Part shown: in pieces, positions 24,186 through 32,330 of the stretch
How positions within the stretch are numbered: position 1 is the stretch's first letter
Layout of the letters: every line of letters begins with the position of its first letter
Assembly: GCA_948468385.1 (NCBI GenBank)
Contig: CAOKHZ010000002.1
Location: 153,300-217,299, forward strand
DNA: 64,000 nt
DNA from: an uncultured Faecalicatena sp.
GTDB taxonomy: Bacteria > Bacillota > Clostridia > Lachnospirales > Lachnospiraceae
Reading direction: 5' to 3'
Program-made: the position numbers and the translations under genes
Notes under the pieces: model-generated
The model's database searches: none
What the model was told of the DNA's origin: nothing
What the model saw: only the letters and a program-made list of their open reading frames with translations

Positions 24186-24680
24186 ATGGCTGAGAAAAAA
24201 CAGACTGTTCCGTTTCAAGGAACGGAGGAACAAGAGGCGGCATTAAAAAAAGTGATTGCCGACTTGCAGGATGACAGGGGGAAGCTGATGCCGATTCTGC
24301 AGAAAGCCCAGGATATTTATGGTTATCTGCCGATGGAAGTTCAGAAGATGATTTCGGACGAGACGGGGATTCCTCTGGAGAAGATTTACGGGGTGGCTAC
24401 GTTTTATTCACAGTTTAGCTTAAACCCAAAGGGAAGGTATCGCATTTCCGTTTGTTTGGGAACCGCGTGTTACGTGAAGGGGTCGGGCGACATTTATAAC
24501 GCCCTGATGGAGAAGCTGGGTATTGTCGGCGGAGAATGTACGCCGGACGGAAAGTTTTCACTGGACGCGTGCCGTTGCGTGGGCGCGTGCGGACTTGCCC
24601 CGGTCATGATGATTAACGACGAGGTGTACGGACGGCTGACGGTCGACGACCTTGACGACATTTTGGCAAAATACGAGTAG
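24186..24680 (+). CDS. hydC: Bifurcating [FeFe]-hydrogenase subunit HydC (NuoE-like)
   Basis: The ATG at 24186 follows AAGGAGG. The protein has 164 residues and a thioredoxin-like [2Fe-2S] domain: ILQKAQDIYGYLP at the start, GVATFYSQFSLNP, then the four cluster cysteines in VCLGTACYVKG and CRCVGACGLAP. This is the small electron-transfer subunit of the trimeric hydrogenase that couples NADH and ferredoxin oxidation to H2 formation. It is 14 bases from hydB in a three-gene cytoplasmic complex operon. Confidence 0.94.
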   Translation: MAEKKQTVPFQGTEEQEAALKKVIADLQDDRGKLMPILQKAQDIYGYLPMEVQKMISDETGIPLEKIYGVATFYSQFSLNPKGRYRISVCLGTACYVKGSGDIYNALMEKLGIVGGECTPDGKFSLDACRCVGACGLAPVMMINDEVYGRLTVDDLDDILAKYE

Positions 24681-24694
24681 AATGGAGGTGCGGT

Positions 24695-26539
24695 ATGAGA
24701 ACTCTTGAAGAATTGCAGGAAGTAAGGGAAAGGGCGAAGGCAGAGAAAAAAGTCTGTAGTTATCGTGTCCATGTGTGCGGGGGTACGGGCTGTACTTCGT
24801 CGGGAAGTCCCAGGATTATAGAAAAGCTGAAAGAAGAAATCAAGGCCAATGGTCTTGAGGATGACGTGGAAATCGTAAAGACCGGATGTTTCGGACTCTG
24901 TGCACTTGGTCCAATCATGATCGTGCATCCGGAAAATGCGTTTTACTCCATGGTAAAGGAAGAAGACATTCCGGAGATTGTCAGGGAACACCTGAAAAAC
25001 GGAAACGTGGTGAAGCGTCTCTTATATGAGGAGACGACGAAGGCGGATCACATTTTGCCGTTGGAGGAGACGAATTTTTATAAGAAGCAGCATAGGGTGG
25101 CACTTCGCAATTGCGGCGAGATCAGCCCGGAGCATATTGAAGAATACATAGGCAGGGACGGTTACATGGCCCTTGGCAAGGTGCTGACGGAGATGACCCC
25201 GCAGCAGGTGATTGAGCTGGTGACGGCGAGCGGACTGCGCGGACGCGGCGGTGCCGGTTTCCCGACCGGCATGAAGTGGAAATTTGCCGCGGCCAACGAG
25301 GCGGATCAAAAGTACGTCTGTTGTAACGCCGACGAGGGAGACCCGGGCGCGTTCATGGATCGTTCCGTGTTGGAAGGCGATCCGCATGTCGTTTTGGAGG
25401 CCATGACGATTGCCGGTTATGCCATCGGGGCTTCCCAAGGATATATTTACGTGCGTGCGGAGTACCCGATTGCGGTACAGCGTTTGGAAATTGCCATTCG
25501 CCAGTCGCGCGAGATGGGGCTTTTGGGCAAGGACATTTTCGGCAGTGGATTTGATTTTGACATCGAACTGCGTCTCGGCGCGGGCGCGTTCGTCTGCGGC
25601 GAGGAGACGGCGCTGATGACTTCCATCGAAGGAAATCGCGGGGAGCCGAGACCGAGGCCGCCGTTCCCGGCACTCAAGGGCTTGTATGAGCGGCCGACGA
25701 TTTTAAATAACGTGGAAACCTATGCCAACATTCCGCAGATTATTTTGAACGGCGCGGAGTGGTTCGCGGGGATGGGAACCGAAAAATCCAAGGGAACGAA
25801 GGTATTTGCCCTTGGCGGAAAGATTCACAATACTGGTTTGGTGGAAGTGCCGATGGGAACGACCTTGCGGGAAATCGTGGAGGAAATCGGTGGCGGCGTA
25901 CCGAACGGCAAGAAGTTCAAGGCCGCGCAAACCGGCGGTCCGTCCGGCGGATGTATTCCGGCCGAGCATTTGGACGTGCCGATTGATTATGACAATCTGA
26001 TTGCCATTGGATCCATGATGGGTTCCGGCGGACTGATTGTCATGGACGAGGACACTTGTATGGTGGACATTGCTAAGTTCTTCCTGGAGTTTACCGTGGA
26101 CGAGTCTTGTGGAAAATGTACCCCGTGCCGTATCGGTACGCGGCGTATGCTGGAGATTTTAGAGAAGATTACAAAAGGTCAGGCAACGATGGATGACCTC
26201 GACAAGTTGGAGGAACTTTGCAACCACTTGAAATCCAATTCGCTGTGCGCGTTGGGACAGACGGCTCCGAACCCGGTCATCTCGACGTTGCGCTATTTCC
26301 GTGACGAATACATTGCCCACATCGTGGACAAGAAATGTCCGGCCGGCGTCTGCAAGGATTTGTTGCAGTACAAGATTGATGCAGACAAGTGTAAAGGATG
26401 TACGCTATGTTCAAGAGTCTGTCCGGCGGGAGCGATTGTCGGCAGCGTGAAGGAGCCGCACATGATCAATCCGGAGAAGTGCTTAAAGTGCGGCGCATGT
26501 ATGGAAAAATGCCGATTTGGCGCAATTTACAAAGAGTAA
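24695..26539 (+). CDS. hydB: Bifurcating [FeFe]-hydrogenase subunit HydB (NuoF-like)
   Basis: This protein has 614 residues in the usual domain order. First comes a [2Fe-2S] thioredoxin-like domain (VCGGTGCTSSGS, TGCFGLCALGP). Next is the FMN/NADH-binding core (GLRGRGGAGFPTGMKW, NADEGDPGAFMDR). A [4Fe-4S] ligand set follows (ESCGKCTPCRIGTRR, SLCALG), then two C-terminal [4Fe-4S] ferredoxin motifs (CKGCTLCSRVC, CLKCGACMEKC). It binds FMN and NAD(H) and is the site of electron bifurcation in known HydABC enzymes. It lies between hydC and hydA with short spacers and strong ribosome sites. Confidence 0.95.
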   Translation: MRTLEELQEVRERAKAEKKVCSYRVHVCGGTGCTSSGSPRIIEKLKEEIKANGLEDDVEIVKTGCFGLCALGPIMIVHPENAFYSMVKEEDIPEIVREHLKNGNVVKRLLYEETTKADHILPLEETNFYKKQHRVALRNCGEISPEHIEEYIGRDGYMALGKVLTEMTPQQVIELVTASGLRGRGGAGFPTGMKWKFAAANEADQKYVCCNADEGDPGAFMDRSVLEGDPHVVLEAMTIAGYAIGASQGYIYVRAEYPIAVQRLEIAIRQSREMGLLGKDIFGSGFDFDIELRLGAGAFVCGEETALMTSIEGNRGEPRPRPPFPALKGLYERPTILNNVETYANIPQIILNGAEWFAGMGTEKSKGTKVFALGGKIHNTGLVEVPMGTTLREIVEEIGGGVPNGKKFKAAQTGGPSGGCIPAEHLDVPIDYDNLIAIGSMMGSGGLIVMDEDTCMVDIAKFFLEFTVDESCGKCTPCRIGTRRMLEILEKITKGQATMDDLDKLEELCNHLKSNSLCALGQTAPNPVISTLRYFRDEYIAHIVDKKCPAGVCKDLLQYKIDADKCKGCTLCSRVCPAGAIVGSVKEPHMINPEKCLKCGACMEKCRFGAIYKE

Positions 26540-26554
26540 GGGAGGTTATGGAAG

Positions 26555-28297
26555 ATGGGAAATGTGAATTTGAAAATTAACGGGCTCGACGTGAGTGCAC
26601 CCGCAGGTTCCACCATTCTTGAGGCGGCGAGATTAGCCGGAATCAAGATTCCGACCCTTTGCTTTTTGAAGGATATCAACGAGATTGGTGCCTGCCGTAT
26701 GTGTATCGTGGAAGTGAAGGGCGCGAGAAACCTTGTGGCGGCCTGCGTGCATCCGGTGAACGAGGGGATGGAAGTACGGACGAACACGCCGGAGCTTCTC
26801 GAGGCGAGAAAGCGTACTCTGAAGCTGATTTTGTCCGACCATGACAAGAAATGTCTTTCCTGCGTGCGCAGCGGAAATTGTGAGCTTCAGGAGTTGTGTC
26901 AGGAGCTTGGCGTGGACGACGAGAATTATTTCGAGGGCGTGAAGAATGAGTACGAACTTGACACGAGCGCGCCGCACATGATTCGTGACAATAATAAATG
27001 TATCCTTTGCCGTCGGTGCTCTGCAGTCTGCGAGAAGTCGCAGGCCGTGGCGGTCATCGGCCCGAACAACCGTGGATTTGCCACTTTCATTGGTTCGGCA
27101 TTTGACATGGGATTGGGCGAGACGAGTTGCGTGAACTGCGGCCAGTGTATCGCGGCATGTCCGACGGGCGCCTTGTATGAGAAGGATTTCAATGACGAGG
27201 TATTGAAGGCCATTGCGGATCCTGAGAAACATGTCGTGGTACAGCCGGCTCCGTCCGTGCGCGCGGCACTTGGCGAGGAGTTTGGCTACCCGATGGGAAC
27301 GGACGTGGAAGGAAAGATGGCGGCCGCCCTTCGCAGGATTGGCTTTGACAAGGTGTTTGACACCGATTTCAGCGCGGACTTGACGATTATGGAAGAGGCG
27401 CATGAGTTCCTTGACAGGGTGAAGAACGGCGGAGTACTGCCGCTGATGACGTCATGTTCACCGGGATGGGTGAAATATTGCGAGCATTATTATCCGGAAT
27501 TGACGGAGAATCTGTCAAGCTGCAAGTCCCCGCAGCAGATGTTTGGGGCGATTACGAAGACGTATTACGCGGAGAAGATGGGAATCGACCCGAAGAACAT
27601 TGTCTGCGTGAGCGTGATGCCTTGTACGGCGAAGAAGTTCGAGCTTGGACGCGACGACCAGAACGCGGGCGGTGTGCCGGACGTGGACATTTCCATTACC
27701 ACGAGAGAGTTGGCGAGGTTGATTCGCAAGTGCGGCATTGATTTCAGAAGCTTGCCGGACGAAGGATTTGACGACCCGTTGGGAGAGTCTACCGGAGCCG
27801 GAGTCATTTTCGGCGCGACGGGCGGCGTGATGGAGGCGGCGCTTCGTACCGCGGTAGAAACGCTGACCGGAAAAGAATTGGAGAATGTCGAGTTTACGGA
27901 AGTGCGTGGAACGGACGGCATCAAGGAAGCAACCTATCATGTGGCGGGAATGGATGTCAACGTGGCGGTGGCATCGGGACTTTCTAATGCGCGGGAAGTG
28001 ATGGAGCGCGTGCGTTCGGGCGAGGCGAACTACCACTTTATCGAAATCATGGGATGCCCGGGCGGCTGTGTCAACGGCGGCGGCCAACCGCAGGTGCACG
28101 CGGACGTGAGAAACTTCACCGACGTGCGTGCCATCCGTGCGAAGGTGCTCTACGACAACGACGCGGCCAAGACATTGCGCAAGTCGCATGAAAATCCGTC
28201 CATCAAGAAGTTGTACGATGAATATTTGGGCGAGCCGGGGAGCGAGAAGGCACATCATATCCTGCATACGACCTATGTCAAGAGGACGATAAATTAA
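26555..28297 (+). CDS. hydA: Bifurcating [FeFe]-hydrogenase catalytic subunit HydA
   Basis: This protein has 580 residues. The N-terminus has a [2Fe-2S] domain (GACRMCIVEVKGARN), a His-Cys3 site (HDKKCLSCVRSGNCELQ) and two [4Fe-4S] motifs (CILCRRCSAVC, CVNCGQCIAAC). The H-cluster domain follows with L1 TSCSPGWVKYCE, L2 VMPCTAKKFE and L3 MGCPGGCVNGGGQP. L1 reads TSCSP rather than the TSCCP of monomeric enzymes; from memory this occurs in other trimeric enzymes, so I do not call it inactive. With HydB and HydC it makes H2 from NADH and reduced ferredoxin, disposing of fermentation electrons. A large palindrome follows the stop. Confidence 0.95.
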   Translation: MGNVNLKINGLDVSAPAGSTILEAARLAGIKIPTLCFLKDINEIGACRMCIVEVKGARNLVAACVHPVNEGMEVRTNTPELLEARKRTLKLILSDHDKKCLSCVRSGNCELQELCQELGVDDENYFEGVKNEYELDTSAPHMIRDNNKCILCRRCSAVCEKSQAVAVIGPNNRGFATFIGSAFDMGLGETSCVNCGQCIAACPTGALYEKDFNDEVLKAIADPEKHVVVQPAPSVRAALGEEFGYPMGTDVEGKMAAALRRIGFDKVFDTDFSADLTIMEEAHEFLDRVKNGGVLPLMTSCSPGWVKYCEHYYPELTENLSSCKSPQQMFGAITKTYYAEKMGIDPKNIVCVSVMPCTAKKFELGRDDQNAGGVPDVDISITTRELARLIRKCGIDFRSLPDEGFDDPLGESTGAGVIFGATGGVMEAALRTAVETLTGKELENVEFTEVRGTDGIKEATYHVAGMDVNVAVASGLSNAREVMERVRSGEANYHFIEIMGCPGGCVNGGGQPQVHADVRNFTDVRAIRAKVLYDNDAAKTLRKSHENPSIKKLYDEYLGEPGSEKAHHILHTTYVKRTIN

Positions 28298-28306
28298 AGG
28301 ATGCAA

Positions 28307-28403
28307 GTTACTTTTCACGGGTCGTGGGAAACAAGGAATCTAGCGTTATGCAAGCAAGCTTGCAATGCTTAATTCCTTGTTTCCCCACCCCGTGAAAAGT
28401 AAC
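28307..28403. repeat. 97-base near-perfect palindromic element
   Basis: GTTACTTTTCACGGG at the left end is the exact complement of CCCGTGAAAAGTAAC at the right. Inside, GAAACAAGGAAT pairs with ATTCCTTGTTTC and the centre is GCAAGCAAGCTTGC. There is no T tract, so it is more like a mobile palindromic repeat than a simple terminator. The right half recurs at 13936-13994 and the end motif at 11124-11140. Confidence 0.85.
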
Positions 28404-28462
28404 CGGGTACAAAATATAGAAAGAAAATGGAAGGAATGTCGAAAGACGGATAATTCCAGAAA

Positions 28463-28496
28463 GGGGAGCAGTGGCTTATGTAAGTTACTGCTCCCC
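28463..28496 (+). terminator. Hairpin, possible terminator
   Basis: GGGGAGCAGT (28463-28472) pairs with ACTGCTCCCC (28487-28496), followed by TATTACTATT. The strong stem with a poor T tract makes termination plausible but not certain. Confidence 0.55.
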
Positions 28497-28498
28497 TA

Positions 28499-28526
28499 TT
28501 ACTATTCACAGCCAGATGAATAGTAA
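28499..28526. repeat. Short GTTAC-type palindrome
   Basis: TTACTATTCA pairs with TGAATAGTAA around an 8-base loop. The arms resemble the ends of the 28307 and 53194 palindromes (GTTAC-NN-TTCA). Confidence 0.6.
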
Positions 28527-28556
28527 CACTCCCCTGATTTTATGGGGAAAGCCATC

Positions 28557-28585
28557 TTGACAAGGAAAAAGACATGGTAGATAAT
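28557..28585 (+). promoter_or_regulatory. Sigma-A promoter of AAA-ATPase gene
   Basis: TTGACA, a 17-base spacer and GATAAT, matching in sequence and spacing the promoter at 14019-14047. Confidence 0.85.
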
Positions 28586-28630
28586 GTTACTTGGAAATAA
28601 TCTGAAAATTTTTGAAGGGGAGGTGTTTTT

Positions 28631-30232
28631 GTGGGGAGTTATTTGAATCCGGGAAGCAAAGGGTTTGAGGAGTCGATTCGTTCGGAAATTTATGTGGACA
28701 AGACGGAGCTTATTGAAAAAATAAATGCGATTTTGAATACCAGGCAGAAATTTGTATGTGTGAGCCGCCCAAGACGTTTTGGAAAATCCATGGTGGAGGA
28801 TATGTTGGTCGCATATTATGAGCGGGATGAGGATTCTTCGAAATTGTTCGATAAACTGATAATCAGTCGGAGCAAATCATATCGAACACATTTGAACCAG
28901 TATGATGTCATCAAGGTTAACATGCAAGATTTTTTAAGCACGACCCAAAGTGTGGAGGAAATGCTAAGAAAGCTCAATAAATATCTGATTTATGATTTGA
29001 CGGAAGAGTTTGAAGAGGTGCGTTTTCGGGACGAAGCCGACTTGATTCAAGTGATGAGGGATGTTTTTGCAAAAACGCGGCACTCCTTTATCGTGTTGCT
29101 TGATGAATGGGACTGTCTTTTCAGGGAGTACAAACAAGACGTGGAGGCGCAGAGGAAATATCTTGACTTTTTGCGTGCATGGTTAAAGGATAAGGATTAC
29201 GTGGCATTGGTTTATATGACGGGCATCTTGCCAATTAAGAAATATGGCTCCCATTCTGCGTTGAACATGTTTACCGAATATTCCATGACGGATCCGGGAA
29301 ATCTGGCCGAATATTTCGGGTTTACGGAACGTGAAGTAAAGGCATTGTGTGCAGAATATAAGATGAGTTTTGAGGAAGCGAAAGCATGGTATGACGGGTA
29401 TCACTTGGTTACGCATACGAAGGATGGGGACGTGTGCCATTCCATGTACAGTCCGAAGTCCATGGTGGACGCGATGACCAGGTACAGATTTGGAACATAT
29501 TGGAACCAGACCGAGACATATGAGGCACTAAAGGTGTATATCCAAATGAACATGGATGGTTTGAAGGACGCCGTGGTCAGGATGTTGGCGGGCGAGAAGG
29601 TTCGCATCAATACAAAGACGTTCGAGAATGACATGACGACGTTCGCAACGAAAGACGACGTGTTGACGCTTTTGGTACATCTAGGGTATTTAACATATGA
29701 CAGCGTGTTGGAGACCGTCATGATTCCGAACAAGGAAGTGTCACAAGAATATGTGAACGCAATTACTACCATGGATTGGCACGAGGTGGCCAATTCCGTG
29801 GAAAATTCCAGAAAGCTTTTGGAATCATTGTGGGCGATGGATGAAAAAGCGGTGGCGGACGGGGTTGACCGTGCGCATAAGGAGGTTTCGATTCTTCAAT
29901 ATAATGATGAAAATGCTCTTAGCTGTACGATTAATCTGGCGTTTTATTTTGCCAGGGAGTACTATACGATTATTAGGGAATGTCCAGGCGGGAAAGGATT
30001 TGCGGATATTTGTCTTATTCCTCGAAAATTGCATGTGGACAAGCCGGCAGTAATTATTGAACTTAAGTGGGATAAGGAAGCGTCCGGCGCGATTGCACAG
30101 ATTAAAAGGAAAGATTATGTGGATGCCGTGAAAGATTATCGTGGAAACATGTTGCTTGTAGGGATAAATTACGATAGAAAATCAAAGAAGCATGATTGCG
30201 TGATAGAGAAAATTGAGGATTATGGAGCGTGA
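28631..30232 (+). CDS. AAA-ATPase-like / PD-(D/E)XK nuclease protein (PF09820-DUF1703)
   Basis: The GTG start follows AAGGGGAGG. The protein has 533 residues. The N-terminal half is the AAA-ATPase-like domain: YLNPGSKGFEESIRSEIYVD, the P-loop-like VSRPRRFGKSM, and Walker B IVLLDEWDCLFRE. The C-terminal part has the PD-(D/E)XK arrangement FADICLIPRK then AVIIELKW, with catalytic Asp, Glu and Lys in place, followed by a basic helix (AIAQIKRKDYVDAV). The family is abundant and multi-copy in Lachnospiraceae and Bacteroidetes, and its role is not settled. Two decayed relatives lie at 12171 and 14096. This copy appears intact. Confidence 0.88.
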   Translation: MGSYLNPGSKGFEESIRSEIYVDKTELIEKINAILNTRQKFVCVSRPRRFGKSMVEDMLVAYYERDEDSSKLFDKLIISRSKSYRTHLNQYDVIKVNMQDFLSTTQSVEEMLRKLNKYLIYDLTEEFEEVRFRDEADLIQVMRDVFAKTRHSFIVLLDEWDCLFREYKQDVEAQRKYLDFLRAWLKDKDYVALVYMTGILPIKKYGSHSALNMFTEYSMTDPGNLAEYFGFTEREVKALCAEYKMSFEEAKAWYDGYHLVTHTKDGDVCHSMYSPKSMVDAMTRYRFGTYWNQTETYEALKVYIQMNMDGLKDAVVRMLAGEKVRINTKTFENDMTTFATKDDVLTLLVHLGYLTYDSVLETVMIPNKEVSQEYVNAITTMDWHEVANSVENSRKLLESLWAMDEKAVADGVDRAHKEVSILQYNDENALSCTINLAFYFAREYYTIIRECPGGKGFADICLIPRKLHVDKPAVIIELKWDKEASGAIAQIKRKDYVDAVKDYRGNMLLVGINYDRKSKKHDCVIEKIEDYGA

Positions 30233-30309
30233 TGAAATCAGGTTGAAAAGAGAGGGGGCCGTGCGACGGCTCCCTCAAATGTCAAGTATAAGGTTTGTCA
30301 AATGAAAAA

Positions 30310-31464
30310 CTACCACAAATAACTTCCGTCTAGTTTTGCTTGCCGCATAACAGATTCAAGATCTGCCGGTGTCCATTCGTGTTCCTCCCACGGTTCTTCC
30401 ACGGATTCTATATAATCCCCATTTTCATCAAAGGTGGGAATGTAGAATCGCAGTCCGAACTCGTCTTTTGCGTCCTCGATGGTTATGGTCATAGTCTTTG
30501 GTTCCAAGCCCGATAGGTAGGTTTCGATATTGTATTCATAAGTGATATATTCAAGGTTGTCAATGGTTGCCAGCAAAAGAGCCGCGTAGCCTTTCATTTT
30601 CATTTCTGTCATCGTCTTGTCAGAAATGTGCACATCCGATTTCAGGATGATTTTCCAACCGTAAGGTTCCTCGTCAGTCAGTAGTTCATTTTCAAAATCT
30701 CCTAGTACTTCCTTCATTCCCAGTGCCTGCACACTTCGATTGTTCGCTGGCATGTCTCCCACGAATTCATGACGTGCATGGAAGACGGCGGAGATGCGAG
30801 GGGAAATGTTCGTTTCATGATCCCAAACAATTTGGTCACCTATATAGATGCGGGTAAGTCTATTTTGGGGTTCATAGGTGTTTTGTAATTTATCTTGCGT
30901 GGAAAGAGAGCTGGCGAGCACGCCCCTAAATGTGATTCGCAGGATACCGCCTTCCTCTTCTTTGTAAGAAATGCTGGACAAGTTTTTGGCACTTGATAAA
31001 CAAAAGATATCATAAACACGTACTGTGCCAGAAGCAGAAACGCCTACATGGCAACGCACTTCTTGTGGGGAAAGCTCGTCACCTATCACAAATAGTTTCA
31101 ACCCGACGAGGCATATAACCACGGCTAATATGGCTGCGACACTTAAGAAAATCTTTTTCTTCGTTTTCTTTTTCACGGTTTTTAGAAAGTCGATTTCCCT
31201 TGATGGTATTTCGGTGTTTGCAATATTTTCCGTCTTCTGCATTCGTTGCATCTTCTCCGTGCAGGTCTTGCAATTATCAAGGTGTCTTTCAACTGCTTCG
31301 TTCGTTATCTTACTGGTCAGTTTGTCCATATAAGATGGCAATAAATCTTGTACTATCTCGCAACTTAAATTGTTTTTTGAATTATTTTCGGGTGTTGCCT
31401 TAGAGGTATCATTTTCTAACGCATCATTTTTTTGTGTTTCACTATTTTGTGGTTTATCGTTCAT
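30310..31464 (-). CDS. Anti-sigma factor with zinc-finger and one membrane helix
   Basis: This protein of 384 residues starts MNDKPQNSETQKND. The N-terminus is polar and disordered, then CEIVQDLLPSYMDKLTSK, HLDNCKTC is the zinc-binding anti-sigma motif (H-x3-C-x2-C). A single transmembrane helix follows near residues 107-127 (IFLSVAAILAVVICLVGLKL) after a Lys-rich stretch, then a large outer domain of unknown fold. It overlaps the sigma gene by 11 bases, the usual arrangement. It should hold the sigma factor inactive at the membrane until an outside signal arrives. Confidence 0.88.
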   Translation of the reverse strand: MNDKPQNSETQKNDALENDTSKATPENNSKNNLSCEIVQDLLPSYMDKLTSKITNEAVERHLDNCKTCTEKMQRMQKTENIANTEIPSREIDFLKTVKKKTKKKIFLSVAAILAVVICLVGLKLFVIGDELSPQEVRCHVGVSASGTVRVYDIFCLSSAKNLSSISYKEEEGGILRITFRGVLASSLSTQDKLQNTYEPQNRLTRIYIGDQIVWDHETNISPRISAVFHARHEFVGDMPANNRSVQALGMKEVLGDFENELLTDEEPYGWKIILKSDVHISDKTMTEMKMKGYAALLLATIDNLEYITYEYNIETYLSGLEPKTMTITIEDAKDEFGLRFYIPTFDENGDYIESVEEPWEEHEWTPADLESVMRQAKLDGSYLW

Positions 31465-31960
31465 CCTTTTCGAGCTCCTTTCCCAATTTTTCTTTTCCGC
31501 GGTAATAGTTCACGCGTGCCCAGTTTTCCGTCTTTCCCATGACATCCCCGATTTCTCGGAAGGAACAGCCCCCGAAAATCCGCAGATACATGATTTCCCG
31601 GAACGGTTCCGGGCAGTCGTGCAATTTTTTCAGCAAGTCTACCCGTGCCAGTTGATTCAGAACCTCGGATTCCGCCGATTGCGTGGCGTTGCCCGGGGAA
31701 TCCGCCGTCTCCCAATCCTGCACTTGCGGATGTTTGCGGCGGTAGACGGCCAATTGGTTCTTGGCAATCGCACACAGCCAGGTGCGGATTTTGCAGGAGC
31801 CGTTAAACCGTTCTGGGTGCAAAACCGCCTGGTAAAAGGTTTCCTGCGTCAGTTCCTCCGCGACATCCGCGTCGTGCGTCAGGGAATATAGATATCGGTA
31901 GACGGCCTGCGCGTGCCGCTGGTATATTTCTTCCATGGATTGTCTTTCGTCCTCGATCAT
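31454..31960 (-). CDS. ECF-type RNA polymerase sigma factor
   Basis: This protein has 168 residues when started at ATG 31960 (MIEDERQSMEEIYQRHAQAV) behind AAAGGGGG. A longer frame to 32011 is excluded because it would begin within a few bases of the predicted promoter. Region 2 has AVYRYLYSLTHDADVAEELTQ and FYQAV with the -10 recognition helix (KIRTWLCAIAKNQL). Region 4 has PEPFREIMYLRIFGGCSFREI, the -35 binding helix-turn-helix. It is coupled to the membrane anti-sigma gene. Confidence 0.92.
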   Translation of the reverse strand: MIEDERQSMEEIYQRHAQAVYRYLYSLTHDADVAEELTQETFYQAVLHPERFNGSCKIRTWLCAIAKNQLAVYRRKHPQVQDWETADSPGNATQSAESEVLNQLARVDLLKKLHDCPEPFREIMYLRIFGGCSFREIGDVMGKTENWARVNYYRGKEKLGKELEKDER

Positions 31961-32015
31961 GGCCTCCCCCTTTGTTTGAGTTTTGTTTGTGACAATACAC
32001 TTGGCCTTCATGTAT

Positions 32016-32043
32016 TAATACGAAAAAAATGCGGTTCGTTACA
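32016..32043 (-). promoter_or_regulatory. Probable ECF self-promoter
   Basis: On the minus strand TGTAAC, 15 bases with a T run, then CGTATTA. This is the -35 AAC / -10 CGT form of ECF promoters, just upstream of the sigma operon, suggesting autoregulation. Between 32044 and 32276 I see only AT-rich sequence with a small TAGTAAA/TTTACTA hairpin. Confidence 0.6.
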
Positions 32044-32330
32044 GATAAAAGTAAAATTTTTGAAATTTTGTATTTTGGCGGGTTCCAAATATAAATGGGA
32101 ATTCATATGTCGGCATCGTATTTCAAGTATAGAACAAATGGGGGATTGTGGCAAGGTGTGAAAATGGGAACTATCGTTTGAATAATAGTAAATGTTTTTT
32201 ACTATGGATATTGTAATTGAGTATGAAAGTGACGGGAAATTCCAGGGTGGAAACGGATTGAAAAAGTGCAGGAGATATGGTAGGATGGAATTGGAAAATA
32301 TACGAAGGAAAGTTGAGAAGAAAAAGTATC

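Noticed and set aside
27425-27500. HydA inactive because L1 reads TSCSP instead of TSCCP
   Set aside because: I recall the same variant in other trimeric hydrogenases, and the other ligand motifs and both partner subunits are intact.
13936-28403. CRISPR-like array from recurring short repeats
   Set aside because: The repeats are scattered palindromes without regular spacers, and no cas gene is present.
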